A DNA stretch of 8,004 bases from Chloroflexota bacterium (GTDB lineage Bacteria > Chloroflexota > Anaerolineae > Anaerolineales > Villigracilaceae). The notes beneath the pieces were generated by a model that saw only the letters and a program-made list of their open reading frames with translations, was not told the DNA's origin and did no database searches. Location of the stretch: contig VGOX01000080.1 in assembly GCA_016875755.1 (NCBI GenBank), forward strand, positions 1-8,004, read 5' to 3'. Numbering within the stretch: position 1 is the first letter of the stretch; each line of letters starts with the position of its first letter. The position numbers were made by a program, and so were the translations under genes. Shown here in pieces: positions 1-5,684 of this stretch.

Positions 1-79
1 CAATGCGGATTGTTGGTGTTTCGTGTTTTTTCTGAACATGGACTGAGTATATTAATTTTTTGCGGTTTTGACGAGGGTT
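1..79. other. Non-coding left edge, no feature recognised
   Basis: This AT-rich 79-bp stretch follows the stop of the coiled-coil gene. No gene start is convincing. A small hairpin AGGGT-TCT-ACCCT at 74-86 followed by a T run reads as a terminator only in the plus direction and has just a 5-bp stem, so it is not called. Confidence 0.4.
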
Positions 80-538
80 CTACCCTTTTTGCAGTCGAGT
101 CTCCTGTACCATGCGAATACCGTTGGTCACCTGATTGCCAAGCTTTTCGATCTGTTCCTGCAATTGCAAGAGCGTATCAAGGACATAATTATCGGCATCG
201 GCGCGGACAGCTTCTGCTTCTGCGCGTGCCTGTGAAAGGATCTGTTCTGCGCGGCGCTGGCCTTCCTGAGCGATCATATCCTTCTGCACCAATTGGTCTG
301 CTTTGTCACGGGCGATCTGCAGGGTACGGTTGGCTTCCTCTTGCGCCTGTGCCATCACACGGTCACGCTGGGCGACGACTTGTTGCGCCTTTTTCACTTC
401 TTCTGGGATGGTGATACGCAGCTGGTCGATCAGTTCCAGCATCTTGTCTTCATCCACCACAACATTATGCGTGAAAGGCACTGCCTTCGCATCGTTAAAA
501 AGTTCTTCGAGTCGGTCAATAAGTTGCAGGATGTCCAT
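80..538 (-). CDS. Coiled-coil protein encoded after coaD (DivIVA/SepIVA-like or 'ATP synthase B-like')
   Basis: A 152-residue soluble protein with no signal peptide or membrane segment. Residues 1-45 form a conserved-looking head: MDILQLIDRLEELFNDAKAV, then a VVDEDKMLELIDQLR stretch and IPEEVKKA. Residues 45-115 are a long Ala/Glu/Gln/Arg-rich helix (QRDRVMAQAQEEANRTLQIA) typical of a coiled coil. A second short helix spans about 118-150. The head resembles, from memory, a family of small proteins in Actinobacteria and Firmicutes found near coaD, often labelled ATPase, ATP synthase subunit B-like or DivIVA-like; mycobacterial SepIVA, a division and envelope factor, belongs to that general type. 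It is not a real F0 b subunit, because it has no N-terminal membrane anchor and no atp genes lie nearby. It lies 43 bp downstream of coaD on the same strand, so it is probably the last gene of the recG-coaD transcript. No strong Shine-Dalgarno is visible before the ATG. A cytoskeletal or envelope role is inference only. Confidence 0.85.
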   Translation of the reverse strand: MDILQLIDRLEELFNDAKAVPFTHNVVVDEDKMLELIDQLRITIPEEVKKAQQVVAQRDRVMAQAQEEANRTLQIARDKADQLVQKDMIAQEGQRRAEQILSQARAEAEAVRADADNYVLDTLLQLQEQIEKLGNQVTNGIRMVQETRLQKG

Positions 539-581
539 AGTTTACCAGTGAGTTGGAAGTCTTTTTTCTTATTCTAGCACA

Positions 582-1100
582 TTAATCCCGCAGTGCATTC
601 GGCGGGGACTGCTCCCCCATTTGGGAGACCTTTTCCTTAAGGGCGCTCTCCACATGCGGTGGGACCATGCTGGAGACATTGCCGCCCAGCGTGGCGATCT
701 CACGCACCGTCGATGAGGAGAGGAAAGTATGTTGCTCTGCTGTGATGAGCGCAATCGTCTCCACCGCATCCCCTGCCAGACGCTGATTCGCCAGAGCCAT
801 GCGGAACTCAAACTCAAAGTCCGAGAAGACGCGCAGCCCACGTACGATGACATGTGCCTCGATCTGCTGCGCAAATTCGATCGTCAGGCCGCTGTAGCCC
901 GTCACTTTGATCTTCGGGTTGTTCTTGAAGGACGCATTTACCAATGCCATGCGCTCTTCGGGCGAGAACATCAGGCTCTTCAATGGTTTATCGTAAACAG
1001 CCATCACAACTTCATCAAAGAGCTTCGAGGCGCGGTTGGCAATATCCATGTGGCCGTAGTGAATGGGGTCGAATGTTCCAGGAAATAAAGCTCTGACCAT
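582..1100 (-). CDS. coaD: Phosphopantetheine adenylyltransferase (CoaD)
   Basis: Cytoplasmic enzyme of coenzyme A synthesis that transfers AMP from ATP to 4'-phosphopantetheine to give dephospho-CoA and pyrophosphate. The 172-residue product carries the nucleotidyltransferase signature GTFDPIHYGH (residues 8-17, T9 and H17 binding ATP phosphates), Lys41 at the position of E. coli Lys42, MFSPEER (44-50), VIVRGLR (84-90) and the C-terminal FLSSSTVREIA block (127-136). All expected catalytic positions are present. Length is slightly above the usual 155-165 because of a polar tail ending SPPNALRD. The frame stays open upstream to an ATG at 1215-1217, but that 39-residue extension is translated octamer repeat and no CoaD has such an N-terminus, so the ATG at 1098-1100 just before VRALFPGTFDP is chosen. 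The nearest Shine-Dalgarno-like AAAGGA (1113-1118) lies inside a repeat unit, 12 nt before the ATG, longer than ideal. It lies 126 bp after recG and 43 bp before the coiled-coil gene. Confidence 0.96.
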   Translation of the reverse strand: MVRALFPGTFDPIHYGHMDIANRASKLFDEVVMAVYDKPLKSLMFSPEERMALVNASFKNNPKIKVTGYSGLTIEFAQQIEAHVIVRGLRVFSDFEFEFRMALANQRLAGDAVETIALITAEQHTFLSSSTVREIATLGGNVSSMVPPHVESALKEKVSQMGEQSPPNALRD

Positions 1101-1228
1101 GTAGTTTTGTAGTCCTTTAGTTTTGTAGTCCTTTAGTTTTGTAGTCTGGTGGTCTTTTAGTCTGGTAGTCGAGTAGTCCTTTGGTCTCTTCAAGCGACTA
1201 ACCGACCTTTCGACCAACCGACCAAATT
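1101..1228 (-). repeat. Degenerate octanucleotide tandem array filling the recG-coaD spacer
   Basis: Cutting the plus strand into 8-mers from 1101 keeps a constant phase for 16 units. Units 1-11 (1101-1188) fit a GTAGTYTT-like pattern: gtagtttt, gtagtcct, ttagtttt, gtagtcct, ttagtttt, gtagtctg, gtggtctt, ttagtctg, gtagtcga, gtagtcct, ttggtctc. Unit 12 (ttcaagcg) is divergent. Units 13-16 (1197-1228) are a second family: actaaccg, acctttcg, accaaccg, accaaatt. Read on the transcribed minus strand these are GGTCGGTT-type units followed by GACTACAA/AACTAAAG-type units. A 16-bp higher-order unit, gtagtcctttagtttt, occurs twice in a row (1109-1140). The array starts right at the coaD start codon and its last unit overlaps the first two bases of the recG stop codon as read on the plus strand. 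Function is unknown; slipped-strand expansion is the likely origin. Confidence 0.9.
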
Positions 1229-3788
1229 AACTCACATCACTCGCAGTGCCCTTCCAGAATCGCTCAAAGGCTTCTGCAAGCAGGGCATGTTCGGGTTGGG
1301 TAAGGTAGGGATCGCGCTCGAAAAGCGACTTTGCCTGTTCGCGGGCTTTTTCGATGAGCGCCACGTCGGTGATGCTCGCCATCTTCAGCGAAGAGGCAAA
1401 ACCCGCCTGACGGGTTCCCAGGAATTCACCAGGTCCGCGCAGTTTGAGGTCAAGGTCGGCGAGTTCAAAACCATTGTTCGTAGTCGCCATCGCCTGCAGA
1501 CGGTCGTTCTCGGTTGCATCTTCGTGCGTGGGAATGAGCAAACAAGTGGACGCCACCGAACCACGCCCGACACGTCCGCGCAATTGATGAAGCTGCGCAA
1601 GACCGAAACGATCTGCCCCCTCGATCAACATCAGCGTGGAGTTGGGTACATCCACACCCACTTCGATGACCGTGGTCGAAACGAGGATGTCAAATTGCTT
1701 GTCGCGGAACTTCAACATCACATCGTCTTTTTCGCTGGGCTTCATACGTCCGTGCAAAAGTCCGAGTTTCAAGTCAGGGAAAACCTGTGTGGATAGGGTT
1801 TCAAAATCATCCACCGCCGCGCGGACATTGATCTTCTCGTTCTCATCGATCAACGGATAGACGATGAACGCCTGATTGCCATTCGTCACCTGTGAACGGA
1901 TCATGGTATAGGCGCGCTCCCGCTCCTGCGGACGCAACACATACGTCGCAATCGGCTGCCTGCCAACGGGCATTACATCCATCACAGAAATATCGAGGTC
2001 ACCGAACATTGTCAGCGCCAGCGAGCGCGGAATGGGCGTGGCGGTCATCACGAGCAAATGCGGGTTTGTGCCTTTGCTGCGCAACTCGGCGCGCTGCTCC
2101 ACACCAAAGCGATGTTGTTCATCGATCACCACGAACTGCAATTCCTTGAACAGGACATCAGGCTCGATGACAGCGTGTGTGCCGATGGCGATCTTGATCG
2201 AACCATCTGCCAATCCCTGACGGATCGCCTCTTTCTCACTCTCGGGCGTGTTCCCCACCAGCAAGCGGATCTCTTCCTTTTGCAGGAATCCGTTTTCACC
2301 AGCCAACAGATTGGTGAAGTTGCGGTAATGCTGTTCCGCCAGAATGGACGTGGGTGCCATGATGGCAGCCTGCGCCCCGTTTGAGACGACCATGCTCGCA
2401 CCCAGTGCCGCAACCACCGTCTTGCCCGAACCAACGTCACCTTGAATGAGGCGGTTCATTGGCCTGCCTGCATCCAAGTCACGGCGGATGTCGTTCAGCG
2501 ATTCTTGCTGGGCAGATGTCAGGGTAAAGGGCAAACTTCCTAAACGCACACCCAGCCACTCGTCCGAGACTGTGAAGCGCCTGCCTTCCACCAATTGCCA
2601 ATCCTGTTTTTGGCGCAGCACTCCCATTTGCAAATAGAAAATTTCATCGAAGGCAAGTCGTTCCCGTGCATGTTTGAGGCGTTCCTGCGAATCAGGGAAA
2701 TGCACCTGCGTCAGCGCTTCACCAAGCGAAACCAGCCGCGCATCGCGTTTGATGCTGTCGGGCAGGGCATCCACCACGGCGGGCGCCCAATAGGTAACCA
2801 CTTGATTCATTTGCTTGCGCAGCCACTTTTGCGTGATACCTTCGGTGAGCGAATAGATCGGCACAATACGATTGGTGTGCAGGCTTTCCATATCCACAGG
2901 CTCCCAATCGGGACTGTTCATCACGATGCGCCCAAGATATTGATCGATCTTGCCAGAAACGGAGATCGCCTCACCTTGCTTAAAACGGTTCATCAACCAC
3001 GGCTGGTTGAAAAACGAAATGCGCAATGCCCCCGTGCCATCGCTGATGATGACTTCGATCAGGCTGTTCTTGCCGCTGCGGATCGGACGATTGTGGACAC
3101 TTTGAATGGTTCCCAACACCGTAACCACATCGTTATACATCAACGATTGGATCGGCTTGAGCAGCGAGTAATCTTCATAACGACGCGGGAAGTTATACAA
3201 CATATCCCCCAGCGTCTTCATGCCAATCTTTATTAAGTCGGCAGAGGTTTTTGGCCCAACTCCCTGCAGCACGGTCAACTCTGCACTGAGCGCGGCGGGT
3301 GTCTGGCTGTGCTTGGCGCTCGTGGCAGATTCAAATCGTTGCGGCGGAGCTTGTTTCTGCTTTTGTTGGGGATGCTGACGCTGTTGGTTTTTTCCCTGTG
3401 AAGAAGCCGCAGACGACGCCTCGGCGGATTCCTGTCCATTTGCATCGCTTCGCTGCGGACGGGGAGCCTGTGTCGGTTTCTGCGGATGGGGCTGCCCTTT
3501 GGGCTTTTGTCCTGCTTCGGGGTAGGTTTCACCGATGCGCTTCCAAAGTCCCTTAAGCGAATCAGCACGCCCCGTTGGGGTGAGTTTTTCATACGAGCGC
3601 AAGCGCGAGATCACCGCCTGAATCACTTCCTCGGTGACACCGTCAGCACGGGCTTCCCCTTCCCAATAATCCAACATTTTGGCGAGTCCGCCGATGATGG
3701 CGGTATTATCGTATTTGTTTTCGTGTTCGAGCCGAAAGAATTTGCGTAGTTTTTCCAAAGACGGTTGCATAATGGTCAATTTTATCAT
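1227..3788 (-). CDS. recG: ATP-dependent DNA helicase RecG with long N-terminal extension
   Basis: Superfamily 2 branch-migration helicase that acts on stalled replication forks and recombination intermediates. The 853-residue product contains an N-terminal helical region (about 7-90), a Gln/Pro/Ser/Ala-rich low-complexity linker (about 91-165), a helix-hairpin and OB-fold wedge domain (about 167-300), then the motor: Walker A GDVGSGKT (450-457), APTSILAEQH (478-487), DEQHRFGVEQR (556-566), TATPIPRSL (582-590), LHGRMKPSEK (678-687), STTVIEVGVDVP (704-715) and QLRGRVGRG (735-743), followed by the TRG-like LDLKLRGPGEFLGTRQ (779-794). All motifs are intact. E. coli RecG has 693 residues; the excess is the N-terminal module and linker, comparable in position to the extra N-terminal region known in some non-proteobacterial RecGs. 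The start is uncertain: ATG at 3786-3788 or the in-frame ATG six codons later at 3768-3770 (MQPSLEKLRKF). Neither has a clear Shine-Dalgarno. It is the first gene of the leftward group with coaD. Confidence 0.97.
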   Translation of the reverse strand: MIKLTIMQPSLEKLRKFFRLEHENKYDNTAIIGGLAKMLDYWEGEARADGVTEEVIQAVISRLRSYEKLTPTGRADSLKGLWKRIGETYPEAGQKPKGQPHPQKPTQAPRPQRSDANGQESAEASSAASSQGKNQQRQHPQQKQKQAPPQRFESATSAKHSQTPAALSAELTVLQGVGPKTSADLIKIGMKTLGDMLYNFPRRYEDYSLLKPIQSLMYNDVVTVLGTIQSVHNRPIRSGKNSLIEVIISDGTGALRISFFNQPWLMNRFKQGEAISVSGKIDQYLGRIVMNSPDWEPVDMESLHTNRIVPIYSLTEGITQKWLRKQMNQVVTYWAPAVVDALPDSIKRDARLVSLGEALTQVHFPDSQERLKHARERLAFDEIFYLQMGVLRQKQDWQLVEGRRFTVSDEWLGVRLGSLPFTLTSAQQESLNDIRRDLDAGRPMNRLIQGDVGSGKTVVAALGASMVVSNGAQAAIMAPTSILAEQHYRNFTNLLAGENGFLQKEEIRLLVGNTPESEKEAIRQGLADGSIKIAIGTHAVIEPDVLFKELQFVVIDEQHRFGVEQRAELRSKGTNPHLLVMTATPIPRSLALTMFGDLDISVMDVMPVGRQPIATYVLRPQERERAYTMIRSQVTNGNQAFIVYPLIDENEKINVRAAVDDFETLSTQVFPDLKLGLLHGRMKPSEKDDVMLKFRDKQFDILVSTTVIEVGVDVPNSTLMLIEGADRFGLAQLHQLRGRVGRGSVASTCLLIPTHEDATENDRLQAMATTNNGFELADLDLKLRGPGEFLGTRQAGFASSLKMASITDVALIEKAREQAKSLFERDPYLTQPEHALLAEAFERFWKGTASDVS

Positions 3789-3895
3789 GGGCGCAACGAA
3801 TCCCCCGACGAGGTGTATAATTTAACAATTCGAGTTACGAGCTACCGCGAACAACTTTCAAGTTTTAAAACATTACTTTCACCCCGGGAGACCTC
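3789..3895. promoter_or_regulatory. Divergent recG / CPBP-protease intergenic region with a -10 box
   Basis: This 107-bp AT-richer stretch separates two divergent genes. Rightward, a perfect TATAAT lies at 3816-3821, preceded by TG, about 75 bp before the protease ATG; the -35 position near 3793-3798 (gcaacg) does not resemble TTGACA, so it would depend on the -10. A GGGAG ribosome-binding site at 3886-3890 sits 5 nt before that ATG. Leftward, TTATAC on the minus strand (3815-3820) is a weak -10 candidate for recG and overlaps the rightward one, so the two promoters may compete. Only the TATAAT and GGGAG are well supported. Confidence 0.5.
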
Positions 3896-4864
3896 ATGTA
3901 TTGGTTCAACAACAGCAAACTCTTCGACATGGCACGTCAAGGACAACGCCTGACGCATATCGCGGCTGTCATTCCACTTTCATTCATCTTTGCCTTTGTC
4001 GCCCAATTGGGTGCCATACCCGTATTTGTGGTGATGAGCATCTTCTATGGTTTTTCAGAAACTCTCACCACCCTGCAAGGACTCCCGTCACTTGTAGCAG
4101 GTTTCTGGATGAGCATGCAATTGATCTCCGCCTTTGCGCTTGTGTACGTTATTCTTTGGGTATGGCTGAAATTCTTCGAAAAACGCCCCTTCTGGACGAT
4201 GGGTTATGAGCTAAAGAACGCCCTTACCCAATACGGGCGCGGATTTCTGATCGGCACATTGATGTTCGCTGGCTCGGTTGGAATTCTCGGCATTTTTGGC
4301 GCAGTCGAATTCGAGCAGGGCGACCCATCGCAACAGGGATTCGCAGCATTGGGAGGTGTCCTCCTCGTCCTGTTCGGGTGGATCATCCAGGGTGGAGCGG
4401 AAGAGGCGCTCATCCGCGGATGGGCGTTGCCTGTCATCGGTGCGCGCTACAAACCGTGGATCGGCCTGCTGGTATCGTCCATTATTTTTGCCATACTGCA
4501 TGGACTTAACCCAAACCTGAACGCGATCGCCCTTGTCAACCTTGCATTGTTCGGTGGCTTTGCAGGCTTATACGCCATGCGCGAAGGGTCACTCTGGGGC
4601 ATCAGCGCCTTGCATAGTGTTTGGAATTGGGTGCAGGGAAATTTCTTCGGCTTTCAGGTCAGCGGTACAGATGCAGGCGGCGGGACGCTCATCAACCTGA
4701 TGGAAACAGGCGAAGACTGGCTCACAGGCGGGGCGTTTGGTCCCGAGGGCGGGCTGGCAGTGACATTCGTTTTAGTAGTATCGATAGCAGTGACGTTATT
4801 CTGGAAAATGGATAACTCACCATACACAGCCGTTGATGGAAGCATGGAAAATCAGGGATTGTAA
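3896..4864 (+). CDS. CPBP (CAAX/Abi-type) intramembrane metalloprotease family protein
   Basis: A 322-residue polytopic membrane protein of the CPBP/Abi family (related to the Rce1 CAAX prenyl protease), which are glutamate/histidine intramembrane proteases. The catalytic motifs are complete: EEALIRGWALP (E169, E170, R174), FAILHGLNPN (H202) and HSVWNWVQGNF (H240, N244). Hydrophobic segments are visible at about 24-50, 66-92, 115-137, 149-165, 187-201, 208-226 and 285-303. The C-terminal part after the last motif includes a Gly-rich extramembrane loop (about 256-286) and an extra hydrophobic segment, then a polar tail. GGGAG at 3886-3890, 5 nt before the ATG, supports the start. It is monocistronic: its own TATAAT is upstream and a strong terminator begins 18 bp after its stop. 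Substrate is unknown. Bacterial members have been linked to bacteriocin self-immunity and to protein processing, but no bacteriocin gene or prenylation system is visible nearby. Confidence 0.9.
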   Translation: MYWFNNSKLFDMARQGQRLTHIAAVIPLSFIFAFVAQLGAIPVFVVMSIFYGFSETLTTLQGLPSLVAGFWMSMQLISAFALVYVILWVWLKFFEKRPFWTMGYELKNALTQYGRGFLIGTLMFAGSVGILGIFGAVEFEQGDPSQQGFAALGGVLLVLFGWIIQGGAEEALIRGWALPVIGARYKPWIGLLVSSIIFAILHGLNPNLNAIALVNLALFGGFAGLYAMREGSLWGISALHSVWNWVQGNFFGFQVSGTDAGGGTLINLMETGEDWLTGGAFGPEGGLAVTFVLVVSIAVTLFWKMDNSPYTAVDGSMENQGL

Positions 4865-4882
4865 AATTCACATATATTTGCA

Positions 4883-4932
4883 GAAAAAAGACTCGCCCAT
4901 GAAATTAAGTTTTCATGGGCGAGTCTTTTTTC
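4883..4932. terminator. Bidirectional intrinsic terminator between convergent genes
   Basis: A perfect 22-bp inverted repeat, left arm 4883-4904 and right arm 4911-4932, separated by a 6-nt loop (ttaagt). The core is GACTCGCCCATGAAA, with A6 on the left and T6 on the right, so both strands give a GC-rich stem followed by a U run. It lies 18 bp after the protease stop (plus) and 10 bp after the stop of the 241-aa gene (minus), as expected for a shared terminator of convergent transcripts. Confidence 0.95.
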
Positions 4933-4942
4933 TATTTCACTC

Positions 4943-5668
4943 TTAATCGAGCAATTTCTCCACAAGGAACTTTCCATATTTCCCCATGCCCATGCTTGGA
5001 CTCAAGAGTTCACCCCGCAGCAAGTCATGCGGAAGGAAGAACTTCAAAATGAAGGTCTTCATAAACAGCAAAAGATAATAGATCACGAAGAGCCCAGCCA
5101 GATAAACCAGCCATCTCCCAACACCCAAACCCTCCATTAAGAATGCGGTGGATAAGACGAACCAATACCAAAGAAAGGGCCACATCAACAAAGAAAGAAA
5201 CCTGCCAGCTTCAAGCGTCCATCTCTGCCAGTTCTGCCAGCCTTTCAGATCATTATTGATCGTCAACGTTCGAACCACAAACTTTGTCAGCGAGAACTCA
5301 AATTGATTTCGAGCACGCGCGTCAATATTTTCGTACTTTGGCAGATCAAGGATCAAGTTGATGGATTTAGAACTAAAAAATGGGCTTCTTGCAGCACTCA
5401 ATTGATGCTTTTGATAACTCAAAAAGAGATGCAGTTTCTCAAGTCCTTCTGCGGAGGGAGTGTATAGCTTCTCAAATTTGACCTCCTCACGGAATTTATC
5501 CTCATTCTGAGGGTTTTCCTTGATCAGGTCATCCAGAGATTGGCCGATGGAAACCACCCTGCCGTTTGCCATTCCCAACACATTCTTGTATTCCTGATGA
5601 TGGTTCTTTTGCGGGGCATCAACGATGATCTTTTCATCACGGATTTGAATCTGAACGTCAATTTTCAT
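4943..5668 (-). CDS. Unrecognised protein with C-terminal pair of membrane segments, co-transcribed with degV
   Basis: I do not recognise this 241-residue protein. Residues 1-150 are polar and appear soluble, beginning with alternating hydrophobic residues (MKIDVQIQIRDEKIIVDAPQ) that suggest a beta-strand start, followed by NGRVVSIGQSLDDLI (35-49) and a mixed alpha/beta region up to FSLTKFVVRTLTINNDLKGW (125-144). Two hydrophobic segments follow, about 157-178 (Trp/Phe/Leu-rich) and 185-208, then a basic, glycine-containing tail of about 30 residues. With no signal peptide, the soluble part probably faces the cytoplasm and the hairpin anchors it. The gene starts 16 bp after the DegV stop with only a weak GAG before its ATG, so it is probably read from the degV transcript; it ends at the strong convergent terminator. 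A role linked to lipid or fatty-acid use is suggested only by that linkage. Confidence 0.85.
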   Translation of the reverse strand: MKIDVQIQIRDEKIIVDAPQKNHHQEYKNVLGMANGRVVSIGQSLDDLIKENPQNEDKFREEVKFEKLYTPSAEGLEKLHLFLSYQKHQLSAARSPFFSSKSINLILDLPKYENIDARARNQFEFSLTKFVVRTLTINNDLKGWQNWQRWTLEAGRFLSLLMWPFLWYWFVLSTAFLMEGLGVGRWLVYLAGLFVIYYLLLFMKTFILKFFLPHDLLRGELLSPSMGMGKYGKFLVEKLLD

Positions 5669-5684
5669 AAATCGTCTCGTGGGT

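Noticed and set aside
74..90. Intrinsic terminator AGGGT-TCT-ACCCT plus T run
   Set aside because: The stem is only 5 bp and the T run is on the plus strand, opposite to the gene it follows; too weak to call.
10..414. A 134-codon plus-strand open frame at the left edge
   Set aside because: It overlaps the coiled-coil gene in antisense and has a shadow-frame composition with no ribosome-binding site.
80..538. ATP synthase F0 subunit b
   Set aside because: No N-terminal membrane anchor and no other atp genes; the coiled-coil similarity is generic.
1101..1217. A 39-residue N-terminal extension of CoaD from an in-frame ATG at 1215-1217
   Set aside because: It is translated octamer repeat, not present in the CoaD family, and the enzyme begins properly with MVRALFPGTFDP.
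1101..1228. A CRISPR array
   Set aside because: Repeats are 8 nt, contiguous and degenerate, with no unique spacers and no cas genes nearby.
2595..3236. A 213-codon open frame on the plus strand
   Set aside because: It lies fully antisense to recG, which has complete helicase motifs; the antisense product has a His/Arg-rich composition and no recognisable fold.
5513..5575. MreB-like NGRVVSIGQSLDDLI motif in the 241-aa protein
   Set aside because: The resemblance is limited to one short GxVVxxG stretch; phosphate-binding motifs of actin-fold proteins are absent and the protein ends in two membrane segments.
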